Assembly (NCBI RefSeq): GCF_014635245.1
Contig: NZ_BMCP01000001.1
Location: 930,001-994,000, forward strand
Source: Agaricicola taiwanensis
GTDB lineage: Bacteria > Pseudomonadota > Alphaproteobacteria > Rhizobiales > Methylopilaceae
DNA: 64,000 nucleotides
Reading direction: 5' to 3'
The notes under the pieces were generated by a model. That model had not been told where the DNA came from. It ran no database searches and saw only the letters and a list, made by a program, of their open reading frames with translations. The translations under genes were made by a program, and so were the position numbers. Shown piece by piece: positions 9,101-17,547 of the stretch. The first letter of the stretch is position 1, and each line of letters begins with the position of its first letter.

Positions 9101-9701
9101 AACGCGGCTGAACTGGCAGAACGCCGAGCGGCGCGCCGAGGATCTCGCCGAGCGGCTTAAGCGCCGACAGATGCAGCTGGAGCAGGAGAAGTTCATCTCC
9201 TCGCAGCCCCCGCGCATGAGAGGCGGGATGGTGGTGATACCGCGCGGCCTTCTCGCCGCGCGTGGTTCGGTCACGCCGCAGAACGGGTCAGCGCCGACAG
9301 GATTCGCAGAGGACCCTGCAGCCCGGCGGGAGATCGAGTTGCTGGCGATGGAAGCGGTCATGGCGGCCGAGCGCGCCCTCGGCAATTCGCCGAGCGACGT
9401 GTCAGCCCAGAAGATCGGATACGACATCGCATCACTCGCAGCCAACGGCGAGCATTTGAGATTCATCGAAGTGAAGGGCCGGATCGATGGAGCGGACAGC
9501 ATCATGGTGACGCGGCAGGAGGTCATCACCTCGCTGCATGAACCGGACAAGTTCATTCTCGCAGTCGTTCAGGTCGAAAACGGGTTTGCCCGCGAGCCCC
9601 GCTACATCCGCCGGCCGTTCTCGCAGGAGCCGGAGTTCGGGATAACGGCGATCCAAGTCAATCTTAGCGGCCTGCTGGCCCGGGCGGAGGCTCCTGAATG
9701 A
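6186..9701 (+). CDS. SNF2/DEAD-box-type helicase with C-terminal DUF3883 domain
   Basis: This 1171-aa superfamily 2 ATPase has Walker A DDPGAGKT (about 129-136), a DEAH box (ICDEAHR, about 231-236), SATPHNG (about 268) and the helicase C motif RFGRIHRIGQ (about 600). The remaining half includes charged coiled-coil-like sequence and ends in a DUF3883 domain with D...FIEVKG, a pattern like PD-(D/E)XK nucleases. Similar large helicases drive DNA translocation in DISARM- and BREX-related systems. It follows the WYL gene by two bases and overlaps the ASCH gene by four (ATGA 9698-9701). Helicase assignment is secure; whether the DUF3883 domain cuts DNA is not known. Confidence 0.85.
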   Translation: MVRLEDIKGGAFVRGVVPRQPVQIISVDWIGQQAVNVVFRDQNGAVAEGTLYRDDEHRLELDARGRLWSFDADGGLLRLVTEANRIKLAHYFDPYLAVHTSLVDPLPHQISAVYGEMLPRQPLRFLLADDPGAGKTIMAGLLIKELIARSDLERCLVVAPGSLVEQWQDELGEKFSLEFDILTRDMIETSRSGNPFNDHNRLIVRLDVLARNEELQEKLLKSQEWDLIICDEAHRMAATYFGGDVKYTKRYQVGQRLGQICRHLLLMSATPHNGKEEDFQLFMALLDGDRFEGRFRDGVHYADTADMMRRLTKEELLRFDGRPLFPERRAYTVKYELSPKEAALYSAVTEYVRTEMNRVLRFADGDNKKRNNVGFALQILQRRLASSPAAIYQSLKRRRERLENELAEARLAARGRPSGTIAETGVSNEVLRNIEEYGQEEVDELEDIISTGATTAETVDQLAIEVETLKGLEQMALGVLRSGEDTKWTQLNRILDDDLMIDPQGNRRKLIIFTEPKDTLHYLVDKVRSRLGNPEAVDVIHGGVTREERRKVIERFMQDRDMVVLIANDAAGEGVNLQRGHLMVNYDLPWNPNKIEQRFGRIHRIGQTEVCHLWNIVAADTREGEVYARLLEKLEAAREALGGRVYDVLGELFEGVALKDLLFQAIQYGEQEDVRARLFKQVDGAVDQQHLLELLKRRALTNDTMPEAKVQELRLEMERAEAQRLQPHHVQSFFVEAFQHLGGRLKKREGGRWEITHVPVRIRERDRQMGSGAPIQKKYERICFEKNAINQQPVATFVCPGHPLLEAVISIIREDYDQLMKQGAVLVDETDLGTDLAAIFLLEHSVQDGRLTSTGKPHIISQKLQFAAVDKQGRTTNAGIAPHLNLRPATPDEIALVKDCLDEPWLTADLERTAVQFATVELAQGHVAEVKARRIPEIDKVEQEVKARLKKEINYWDSRSFELKEEEKAGKKTRLNWQNAERRAEDLAERLKRRQMQLEQEKFISSQPPRMRGGMVVIPRGLLAARGSVTPQNGSAPTGFAEDPAARREIELLAMEAVMAAERALGNSPSDVSAQKIGYDIASLAANGEHLRFIEVKGRIDGADSIMVTRQEVITSLHEPDKFILAVVQVENGFAREPRYIRRPFSQEPEFGITAIQVNLSGLLARAEAPE

Positions 9702-10531
9702 AAGTCACGAAGGCGCTGATCATCGCCGATCCTTGGATCGGGTACATTCTGGACGGTTCTAAGACCTGGGAGATGCGGTCGACCGGCGCGTCCCATCGCG
9801 GCTGGTTCGGGCTGATCCGCAAAGGTTCGGGCGCGGTCTATGCCGCCGCGCGGCTGGCCGATGTCGGTGCGCCGCTCTCTTCCGCCGAAATGATCGCGAG
9901 CTTCGATAAGCACCGCATCCCGGAGGAAATGATCCGTTCCGGTGCAGTCGAAAAGTGGAATACCCCATGGAAGCTGGCCGACATTCGCCGCTTCCGTAAG
10001 CCCGTACCGTACCGCCACAAGAGCGGTGCCGTGACGTGGGTTCATCTGGACGAGGATGTTTCCCGCGCGATTGCGATCGAGCTTGGTTCGGAAGTGGGCA
10101 CAGAAAGCCTCTCGGTCGTGACATCCGTCTCCCCGCCGAAGCAGCAGAAAACACCAAGCTCCCCAATTCTAGCCACCAGAGTCGAGTCATCGAAGACCGC
10201 AGGTGCGCTGCTCGGCGAAGTTAAACTCACGGCGGGCAATATCCGCAATAGCCACATCTACCTGCGCGATCTGTTCGATCGTTTCCCTGAGGAAGCCGTC
10301 GGGGGATCGAACCGGCACGAGAAGGCGGCGCGCGAGGTCATTGTCGATTGGGGCGGCGCGTCCCCGGCGCAAACTGATCTCGATGGGTCGAAGAAGCTCT
10401 TCCGGTCCCGCGGTTGGATCAGGACATTCTTCGAAGCCAACGATGCATCCGCAGGGGACCGTGTGCAGGTACAAGAGACAGGGCCTTACAGCTACCGCGT
10501 CCGGGTCAAGAAGAGGGGCGGGGCACGCTGA
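9698..10531 (+). CDS. ASCH-domain protein with a second C-terminal domain
   Basis: This 277-aa protein begins with an ASCH-like fold: KALIIADPWIGYILDGSKTWEMR is the usual opening with the K-x-x-E core, followed by W-x-G and a C-terminal strand. ASCH/PUA-like domains bind RNA or modified bases. After a Ser/Pro-rich linker near residues 140-165, a separate domain of about 100 residues starts at LTAGNIRNSHIYL and ends GDRVQVQETGPYSYRVRV; its shape suggests a small beta-rich DNA-binding domain, but I do not recognise it firmly. It is coupled on both sides: ATGA overlap with the helicase and TGATG overlap with the next gene. A role in sensing modified or foreign nucleic acid is inference. Confidence 0.65.
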   Translation: MKVTKALIIADPWIGYILDGSKTWEMRSTGASHRGWFGLIRKGSGAVYAAARLADVGAPLSSAEMIASFDKHRIPEEMIRSGAVEKWNTPWKLADIRRFRKPVPYRHKSGAVTWVHLDEDVSRAIAIELGSEVGTESLSVVTSVSPPKQQKTPSSPILATRVESSKTAGALLGEVKLTAGNIRNSHIYLRDLFDRFPEEAVGGSNRHEKAAREVIVDWGGASPAQTDLDGSKKLFRSRGWIRTFFEANDASAGDRVQVQETGPYSYRVRVKKRGGAR

Positions 10532-11022
10532 TGACTCCTTTCTCGCAGTTCGCCATCCTGGCGCCCGTTCCGCTGGAGCATCTCCAGTCCGGGAAAGTCA
10601 TTGCTGAAACCGAAGGCTTCGTCGCGTTCGGCTCCCGCAAGTGGGAGCTCTTCCGCAAGGTGGATGAACTGCGCGGCGGCGCGCCCGTGCCTGTTCTCAT
10701 CTATCCGTCGCACGAGGATGTGCCCGCCAAAGACAGCTACATCGTGTCGTGGTTCGGCCTGTATGTCGGCTCTCAGGAAAGTAGCAACGGCACTCATCCG
10801 CTAGGCATGAAGCACCGTTCGCCAACGACTGGCCAGTATGGTGCCGACAATAAGGGGCACTGGGCCGTTTTCTGGCACGTCAAAGACCTGGCGGAACTGC
10901 CTCAGGGCCAAAAGATGCCGATTTCGGCGCTGCAGACCGTCAAGGGCGGCTGGCGCAAAGACAAACCTCCCAGAGGGCCTGAGCTCGTTGCCATGCCCTC
11001 AACAATTCAATTTCAGGTGTAG
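10531..11022 (+). CDS. Protein of unknown function within the methylase-helicase operon
   Basis: This 163-aa protein is not recognised. It is rich in Trp, Gly and Tyr (VSWFGLYVG, HWAVFWHV, VKGGWRKDK), suggesting a compact globular beta fold, possibly another PUA/EVE-like nucleic-acid-binding domain, but no motif settles this. Its ATG shares a base with the TGA of the ASCH gene, and its stop is immediately followed by the ATG of the methylase gene, so it is certainly co-translated with them. That strict packing implies a function tied to the system. A longer upstream frame exists but runs inside the ASCH gene and is discarded. Confidence 0.6.
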   Translation: MTPFSQFAILAPVPLEHLQSGKVIAETEGFVAFGSRKWELFRKVDELRGGAPVPVLIYPSHEDVPAKDSYIVSWFGLYVGSQESSNGTHPLGMKHRSPTTGQYGADNKGHWAVFWHVKDLAELPQGQKMPISALQTVKGGWRKDKPPRGPELVAMPSTIQFQV

Positions 11023-13944
11023 ATGATGACCAAGCCCTACAAGAAGAAACTGATCGAAGTTGCGATCCCGCTAGAGGCGATTAACGCGGCGTCAGCCTAT
11101 GAAAAAATGCCTGGGATTGGAGCACATCCTCGCGGGTTGCATCAGTATTGGGCACGGCGCCCGCTTGTGGCGAGCCGAGCCGTTTTGTTCGCGCAGTTGG
11201 TAGATGATCCCTCGTCGCGGGTTGATGAACTGCTGGCAGATGTGAAACTCCAGAGGCAAGCCGAGGCGCAGCTGCCCGGGCGGGTGGCGGCCTGGGAAAA
11301 GAGCAAGGCTACGGCACAAGGCGCGGCGGCGAATGCGTCTAAGCCAACGCTTGAGGACGTGGTAGTCGAGCTTGAACGGAAGCGGCTCTTCGCCATCATC
11401 GAAGACCTAGTGAAGTGGGAGAACTCGACGAACGAGGAGGTGCTAGAACGCGCCCGCGCTGAAATCAGGCGCAGCTGTGGCGGCGAGTTACCACCCATAT
11501 ATGACCCTTTTTCGGGCGGCGGGTCGATCCCGCTCGAGGCGCAGCGCCTGGGCCTGCCCGCTTACGGCTCTGACCTCAATCCTGTGGCCGTGATGATCGG
11601 CAAAGCGATGATCGAAATCCCACCGAGATTCAAGGACATACCCCCCATACACCCTGGTATCAAGGAGCGTTCGTTCTATCGCAACGCAGAAGGACTAGCC
11701 GAGGATGTGAAATACTACGGCGAATGGATGCGCGAGAAGGCTTGGGAGCGTATCGGGCACCTATATCCCCAGATTGATCTGTCGAAAAAGTATGGTGGCG
11801 GTAAAGCGAAGGTGATCGCCTGGATATGGGCTCGGACAGTACCGAGCCCCGACCCGGCTTTTTCGGACGTGCAGGTCCCGATTGCGTCAAGCTTCTTGCT
11901 TAGTTCCAAGGTCAATGAGGAGTCGTGGATCGAACCCATAGTCGACCGGCAGGCAAAAACGATCACATACACCATTAGGCACGGCGGAGACAAAGCTGAA
12001 ATTGCAAGTGCAAAGGAAGGTACCAAGGCCGGCCGGGGAGCAAATTTTCGTTGCCTCATTTCTGAGACCGCGATTACTCCCGAATACGTAAAACGTATGG
12101 GCCGAGATGGCAAAATGGGACAAACCCTGATTGCCATCGTCGCAGAGGGCAAAAGGACCCGCGCCTACGTTCCTCCGAACCAGGAACATGCTGCCATCGC
12201 GACTTCCAAAAAGCCTGACTGGAAGCCGCAGACAGTCCTACCAAATGATCCGCGCAATTTCTGGACCGTGGATTACGGTCTGACTACATTCGGCGACTTG
12301 TTCACTGATCGTCAGTTAGTTGCGCTAACAGAGCTAAGTGATCTGGTGCTTGAAGCGCGCACTCACATCGAGGCGGATGGAAGGGTTTCAGACCTCATCG
12401 ACGATCCCCGACCGCTTCGCGACGGCGGCAAAGGCGCCAAAGCCTATGCTGAAGCAGTGAGCGTCTACCTGCAGTTCGCAGTTGACAGATGCGCAGATTT
12501 TTCTAATGCAACAGTTCGCTGGAATCCAAGTAATCAGAAGGTAATGAATCTTTTTGCCCGACAATCTATCCCGATGTCGTGGGACTTTGGTGAAGCGAAT
12601 ATATTAGAAGAGGTCGTAGGTGGCTTTCAACCGGCGTCTGCATTTATCTCGAAGTGCATTGAAACCTTGGTTCCAGGGAATGATGGATTCTTATGCTCGC
12701 ATGATGCACAGACAGTCAATTATCCAAAAAATGTCGTCATCTCTACGGATCCGCCATATTACGACAATATTGGCTACGCCGATCTTTCGGATTTCTTTTT
12801 CGTTTGGCAGAGACGTGGCCTGAGTGCCGTCTACTCCGACCTTTTTGGCATTCTTGCGACACCAAAAACAGAAGAGCTCGTTGCAACGCCCTATCGACAC
12901 GGCGGAGTTCAGTCTGCCGAAGCATTCTTTCTTAATGGAATGAGGGCTGCGATCAAAAACTTCTGTGTACAATCGGATTCCGAAATCCCCGCAACTATAT
13001 ATTATGCATTTAAGCAAAGTGAGATCGAAAAGGAGGGTATCAGCTCCACGGGATGGGCTACGTTCCTTCAGGCGGTGGTAGAAGCTGGCTACTCTGTCGT
13101 TGGTACTTGGCCTATTCGTTCCGAGCAGACGCATCGAATGATTGCAGCAGGCACAAACGCCTTGGCGAATTCTGTCGTACTGGTTTGTCGAAAGAAACAA
13201 GAAAGTGCTGAGGTCATGACCCGTGCCGAATTTATACGGGCTCTAAAACGCGAGCTCCCCCCGGCCATCGCCGAACTTCAGGCCGCTAACATCACCCCGG
13301 CCGACATGCCGCAATCGGCCATCGGCCCCGGTATGGGCGTCTTTTCTCGCTACAAAGCAGTTCTAGAATCCGATGACAGACCGATGACGGTGAAGGCGGC
13401 TCTGCAGCTGATCAACCGCGAGCTCGATGAATACCTAGGAGGCATCCAAGGCGAGTTCGACGCCGACACCCGGTTTGCCATCACTTGGTTTGAACAGAAT
13501 GGCATGAAGGCGGGCGATTATGGGATCGCCAATAATATTGCCACGGCACGCGGCATTTCGGTCGAAAGCGTGAAGCACGCTGGAATAGTCGAGAGTGCTG
13601 CGGGCAAAGTGCGCGTTCTCAGGCGTGATGAGCTTGAGGCTGACTGGAACCCCGAGACCGACACACACCTCACGATCTGGGAGTGCCTTCAACATCTGGT
13701 CCGGCTGCATGAGAAGGATGGCATCTCTCACAGCACCGCACTGGTGCTGAAGAAGATCGGTGATAAGGCGGAGGCAGTTAAAGACCTTGCATACTGTCTC
13801 TACGACATCTGCGCCAATAAGCGGCAGGATGCCAAAGAAGCCACGGCCTACAACGCTCTGATCGCGGACTGGACCGAGCTTACGCGGGAGGCAGCAACAA
13901 TCCATGATACGCGCGGCGACGGCCAGACGCGTCTGAATTTCTAA
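11023..13944 (+). CDS. DUF1156-type adenine-specific DNA methyltransferase
   Basis: This 973-aa protein starts with the DUF1156 signature (LIEVAIPLEAINAASAYEK followed by HPRGLHQYWARRPL). It then has an AdoMet-binding motif, YDPFSGGGSIPLEAQRLG (about residue 160), and the catalytic motif DPPY (about residue 576, in STDPPYYDN), both typical of amino-group DNA methylases. It probably marks host DNA so the helicase/ATPase machinery spares it. The sequence is mosaic: bases 12961-13020 are 22/60 GC while 13261-13320 are 41/60, and the AT-rich patch spans roughly 12480-13220 around the catalytic motif. A HEPN-DUF499 gene follows 13 bases later. Two ATGs occur in tandem at the start. Confidence 0.85.
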   Translation: MMTKPYKKKLIEVAIPLEAINAASAYEKMPGIGAHPRGLHQYWARRPLVASRAVLFAQLVDDPSSRVDELLADVKLQRQAEAQLPGRVAAWEKSKATAQGAAANASKPTLEDVVVELERKRLFAIIEDLVKWENSTNEEVLERARAEIRRSCGGELPPIYDPFSGGGSIPLEAQRLGLPAYGSDLNPVAVMIGKAMIEIPPRFKDIPPIHPGIKERSFYRNAEGLAEDVKYYGEWMREKAWERIGHLYPQIDLSKKYGGGKAKVIAWIWARTVPSPDPAFSDVQVPIASSFLLSSKVNEESWIEPIVDRQAKTITYTIRHGGDKAEIASAKEGTKAGRGANFRCLISETAITPEYVKRMGRDGKMGQTLIAIVAEGKRTRAYVPPNQEHAAIATSKKPDWKPQTVLPNDPRNFWTVDYGLTTFGDLFTDRQLVALTELSDLVLEARTHIEADGRVSDLIDDPRPLRDGGKGAKAYAEAVSVYLQFAVDRCADFSNATVRWNPSNQKVMNLFARQSIPMSWDFGEANILEEVVGGFQPASAFISKCIETLVPGNDGFLCSHDAQTVNYPKNVVISTDPPYYDNIGYADLSDFFFVWQRRGLSAVYSDLFGILATPKTEELVATPYRHGGVQSAEAFFLNGMRAAIKNFCVQSDSEIPATIYYAFKQSEIEKEGISSTGWATFLQAVVEAGYSVVGTWPIRSEQTHRMIAAGTNALANSVVLVCRKKQESAEVMTRAEFIRALKRELPPAIAELQAANITPADMPQSAIGPGMGVFSRYKAVLESDDRPMTVKAALQLINRELDEYLGGIQGEFDADTRFAITWFEQNGMKAGDYGIANNIATARGISVESVKHAGIVESAAGKVRVLRRDELEADWNPETDTHLTIWECLQHLVRLHEKDGISHSTALVLKKIGDKAEAVKDLAYCLYDICANKRQDAKEATAYNALIADWTELTREAATIHDTRGDGQTRLNF

Positions 13945-13957
13945 GGGGGCGCGATTT

Positions 13958-16900
13958 ATGGCTAAGAGCACACGTCAGCATGTTTTCGAAGGCATGGAAT
14001 TGTTGCCGGAGGGGCTAGTCCCCTTCGTTGAGAAGCGACTGGAAACGGCGCTAACCGGGCATTGGCAGGTTGAAGTCGTCCAGCGGGTTCAGGGGTTGAA
14101 ACCCAACAGCCAGGGCACGGCGATAGCGTGGGATCAGCAGGGCCTGCTCAAGGCGATGATGGCGTTCTGGAAGGACGCCTTCGCGACCGTATTGGGCCAT
14201 CCTGAACGCTCTTACGTTTCTGAGCTTCTCGACGTCCGGAATAAGCTCGCGCACAACGAAAACTTCACATACGACGATGCTGAACGTGCTCTGGACACCA
14301 TGCGCCGCTTGCTGGAAGCCGTGAGCGCCGGCGAGGTAGCGGAGAAGATCAGCGCATCACGAGACACCATCCTGCGGACCAAGTACGCAGAGCTTCAACG
14401 CAATGAGGAGCGCCGGAAGACACAGCGCAGTGAGATATCGGTTGAGACCGTGGCCGGGCTGATGCCGTGGCGGGAGGTCGTGGAGCCACACCAAGATGTG
14501 GCCACAGGCGAATTCCAACAGGCCGAATTCGCAGCCGATCTTGCAAAGGTCCACAATGGCAGCGCGCCGTCCGAATATCGCAATCCCCGAGAGTTCTTTG
14601 CGCGGACCTATCTGACGGAGGGCTTGAGTAACCTGTTGATGGGCGCAGCCAAGCGGCTCTCAGGGGCTGGTGGCGACCCGGTTGTCGAATTGCAGACCAA
14701 CTTCGGCGGCGGCAAGACACATTCCATGCTGGCGCTCTACCACATGGTCAGTGGCACGCCTGTCAGCGATCTCCCGGGGCTGGACCAGCTCTTGTCGCGC
14801 AACGGTCTGACCGTACCTGCGAAAATCAACCGCGCGGTGCTCGTGGGTACATCGCGCGGTCCGCAAGACATCATCAGCCTCGAAGGCGGCAGAAAAATCC
14901 GCACGACGTGGGGCGATATGGCGTGGCAGCTTGGCGGTGCCGAAGTCTTCGACATGATTGCTGAGAACGATGCGCGTGGCATCGCGCCGGGTTCGAACGT
15001 GCTCGAAGCCATATTCAAGAAGTGCGCGCCGTGCCTCATCCTGATCGACGAATGGGTTGCCTATCTCCGCCAGATTTACAAGGTGGAGGGTCTGCCCTCA
15101 GGGACTTTCGACGCCAATCTGTCATTCGTCCAGGCTCTGACTGAAGCCGTTAAGGCCAGTCCGGGTACGCTTCTTGTTGCCTCGCTGCCCGCTTCGCAAA
15201 TCGAGGTCGGCGGCGAAGGAGGGCATGAGGCTTTGGCGCGCCTCAAGCAGACATTCAGCCGTGTTGAGTCATCCTGGCGCCCGGCATCGCAGGAGGAAAG
15301 CTATGAGATCGTTCGCCGACGTCTCTTCAAGGAGATTCCGGGCGATAAGTTTCATCACCGCGACAACACGCTGAAACAGTTCGCAAAACTCTATCGTGAG
15401 AACGCGAATGACTTCCCGCAGGGGTGCGCGGATGAAGACTATCGCCGCAAACTCGAAAAAGCATATCCGATCCATCCAGAGCTGTTTGACCAGCTGTATA
15501 CGAGCTGGGGCTCGCTCGAAAAATTCCAGCGGACCCGTGGCGTATTGCGACTTATGGCTCAGGTCATCCACGAGCTGTGGATGGGCAATGACCCCTCGGT
15601 CATGATTATGCCCGGCAGCGTGGCAATCAGCTCGGCGCGCGTAGAGCCGGAGCTGCTTCACTATCTGGACACTAGCTGGCAATCCATCATCGCGGGCGAT
15701 GTCGATGGCATTACATCGACGCCCTACAAAGTCGACCAATCAGCACCGAACCTGAACCGGTATTCGGCAACGCGCAGGGTTGCGCGCGCAGTGTTCATGG
15801 GAACAGCGCCGACTCACAGCCAGGAAAACAAAGGACTCGATGACAAGCAGATCAATCTAGGGGTCGTGCAACCGGGAGAGCGCCCGGCGATTTTTGGTGA
15901 CGCCCTCCGGCGCCTGACCAATCAGGCGAAGTTCATGCACAGCGACCTAGGCCGCTACTGGTACTCCATGTCTGCCAGCCTTAACCGGATGGCTGCCGAC
16001 CGTGCGGGGCAACTGGAAGAGGCGCTTGTGTTGATGGAAATCGACAAGGCGCTTGTCGGCTACATCAATGGCCTGGGAGATCGTGGCCTTTTTGACGCTA
16101 TCCAGATTGCGCCGGGTAGCTCTTCGGATGTTCCAGATGAGCGCGGCGGTGTTCGCGCGGTGATCCTTGGCGTTGCGCACTCTCATACAGGGCGTGACGG
16201 CTCGGATGCCCATACGGAGGCCAAGGATATCCTGATGCAGCGTGGCAGCACGCCGCGCGTCTACCGGAATATGCTCGTGTTTTTAGCAGCCGAGCAGCGC
16301 CAGCTCGATAATGTGAAATCGGCTATGCGGTCAGCCCTCGCCTGGGCTGAAATTGTGAAGCAGACCGATCGACTCAATCTGACACAAAGCGACGAAGCTT
16401 TAGCCAAGTCGAAGGTCGCCGAGGCGAATGAGACACTTAGAACCCGCATGAAGGAAGCATGGTGCTACCTGCTGTATCCTGTTCAAGACAGTGCGCAAGC
16501 CGACCTAACATGGACCTCCGCGAAGATACCGGCACAGGACGGATTGCTATCTCGCGCGAGCAAAAAGTTAGTCAGCGACGAAGGACTATTCCCGGAGTTC
16601 GGCCCGGCGCGCCTGGACCGCGAACTTCAGAAATACATCTGGAACGGCAAATCCCATCTCCCTTTGAAAGATCTCTGGGAGTATCTTAACCGCTATACAT
16701 ACCTGCCTAGGTTTCAAAATCAGCAAGTCCTGGTAAAGGCGGTTCAGGCGGCAATTTCGGGGATGCTGCCAGGCCCATTTGCTTATGCCGAGCGTTGGGA
16801 CGAAGCAGCGCAGACCTACCATGGCTTGGCAATCGAGAAAGCAGGGAACGTCCCCGTCGTCATCGATAGTGAGAGTGTCATCATCAAACCCGATGTTGCG

Positions 16901-17266
16901 CTCAGTAAACTTGTTGTTCCGAAAACGGCCGCGCCACCTAGCGCTGATGACTTGGTCGACGGTCAGACAATTGAAGGCGGATCGGCTGGTCCGACTGGGG
17001 GTTCCGGCGGCACACCTGCACCTGCACCCGAAAAGCTGCCCACAAGGTTCGTCGGTACAGTGATGATCTCGTCGGAGCGTCCGGCCAGAGAGATTCACCA
17101 GATTGTCGAGGCGATTGTGGAGCAACTCACAACAATGCCGGGCAGCGATGTCTCGCTGAAGCTGAAAATTGATGCCGAGATTCCGGGGGGGATGGACCGC
17201 GCGAAGGTGCGCACTCTCATGGAGAATGCGACGACGCTCGGCTTCATCGACAAGGTCGTGAGCTAG
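13958..17266 (+). CDS. HEPN-DUF499 ATPase, partner of the DUF1156 methylase
   Basis: This 1102-aa protein has an N-terminal Swt1-like HEPN domain (about residues 1-120) with an intact RNxxxH motif (VRNKLAHN, about 92-99), the signature of metal-independent RNases. Then comes a DUF499 P-loop ATPase with Walker A NFGGGKTH (about 248-255) and Walker B LILIDEW (about 360-366). A Gly/Pro-rich linker near 1005-1030 precedes a C-terminal domain of about 70 residues. DUF499 and DUF1156 genes are regular neighbours in defence islands. The SD AAGGGGG precedes the ATG. The HEPN motif raises the possibility that this protein cleaves RNA as an abortive effector; alternatively HEPN only mediates contacts. 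Confidence 0.8.
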   Translation: MAKSTRQHVFEGMELLPEGLVPFVEKRLETALTGHWQVEVVQRVQGLKPNSQGTAIAWDQQGLLKAMMAFWKDAFATVLGHPERSYVSELLDVRNKLAHNENFTYDDAERALDTMRRLLEAVSAGEVAEKISASRDTILRTKYAELQRNEERRKTQRSEISVETVAGLMPWREVVEPHQDVATGEFQQAEFAADLAKVHNGSAPSEYRNPREFFARTYLTEGLSNLLMGAAKRLSGAGGDPVVELQTNFGGGKTHSMLALYHMVSGTPVSDLPGLDQLLSRNGLTVPAKINRAVLVGTSRGPQDIISLEGGRKIRTTWGDMAWQLGGAEVFDMIAENDARGIAPGSNVLEAIFKKCAPCLILIDEWVAYLRQIYKVEGLPSGTFDANLSFVQALTEAVKASPGTLLVASLPASQIEVGGEGGHEALARLKQTFSRVESSWRPASQEESYEIVRRRLFKEIPGDKFHHRDNTLKQFAKLYRENANDFPQGCADEDYRRKLEKAYPIHPELFDQLYTSWGSLEKFQRTRGVLRLMAQVIHELWMGNDPSVMIMPGSVAISSARVEPELLHYLDTSWQSIIAGDVDGITSTPYKVDQSAPNLNRYSATRRVARAVFMGTAPTHSQENKGLDDKQINLGVVQPGERPAIFGDALRRLTNQAKFMHSDLGRYWYSMSASLNRMAADRAGQLEEALVLMEIDKALVGYINGLGDRGLFDAIQIAPGSSSDVPDERGGVRAVILGVAHSHTGRDGSDAHTEAKDILMQRGSTPRVYRNMLVFLAAEQRQLDNVKSAMRSALAWAEIVKQTDRLNLTQSDEALAKSKVAEANETLRTRMKEAWCYLLYPVQDSAQADLTWTSAKIPAQDGLLSRASKKLVSDEGLFPEFGPARLDRELQKYIWNGKSHLPLKDLWEYLNRYTYLPRFQNQQVLVKAVQAAISGMLPGPFAYAERWDEAAQTYHGLAIEKAGNVPVVIDSESVIIKPDVALSKLVVPKTAAPPSADDLVDGQTIEGGSAGPTGGSGGTPAPAPEKLPTRFVGTVMISSERPAREIHQIVEAIVEQLTTMPGSDVSLKLKIDAEIPGGMDRAKVRTLMENATTLGFIDKVVS

Positions 17267-17271
17267 CCAAA

Positions 17272-17547
17272 ATGAGCCACGAAATCGGTAAACCGTGGTC
17301 ACAATATCAGCAGGTCATCGTTGAGACCTACGCGGCCGTTAAAGCGGGAAAGAGTTCCCGCGTCCATGTCCGCCCAGTTGCGGGGCAGCCCTTTCCGACG
17401 ACGATGGATGTCGAGTGCTCCCGGTCAATGCGAAAGCTTTATCCAGTCGGAACGCGTTTTCGCATTCACGCCAAAGAGACGAACAGGGAGGGTGGCAAGC
17501 CCTTCCTGTATTCTCATTTCGATTGGCCTTTCGAGGTCGTGAAATAG
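17272..17547 (+). CDS. Small protein of unknown function, last gene of the operon
   Basis: This 91-residue frame starts five bases after the DUF499 stop (MSHEIGKPWSQYQQVIVETY). It is basic, with clusters of aromatic residues near the end (FLYSHFDWPFEV), and has no Cys pair or transmembrane stretch. It does not end in a di-glycine, so it is not an obvious ubiquitin-like modifier for the divergent E1 system. Position suggests it is part of the defence operon. No family is recognised; translation is supported only by spacing and sensible composition. Confidence 0.55.
   Translation: MSHEIGKPWSQYQQVIVETYAAVKAGKSSRVHVRPVAGQPFPTTMDVECSRSMRKLYPVGTRFRIHAKETNREGGKPFLYSHFDWPFEVVK

Noticed and set aside
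6186..17547. DISARM or BREX locus
   Set aside because: No DUF1998, PLD or C5-methylase gene, and no PglZ, BrxC or BrxL. Shared features are only a SNF2-type helicase, a methylase and a WYL regulator.
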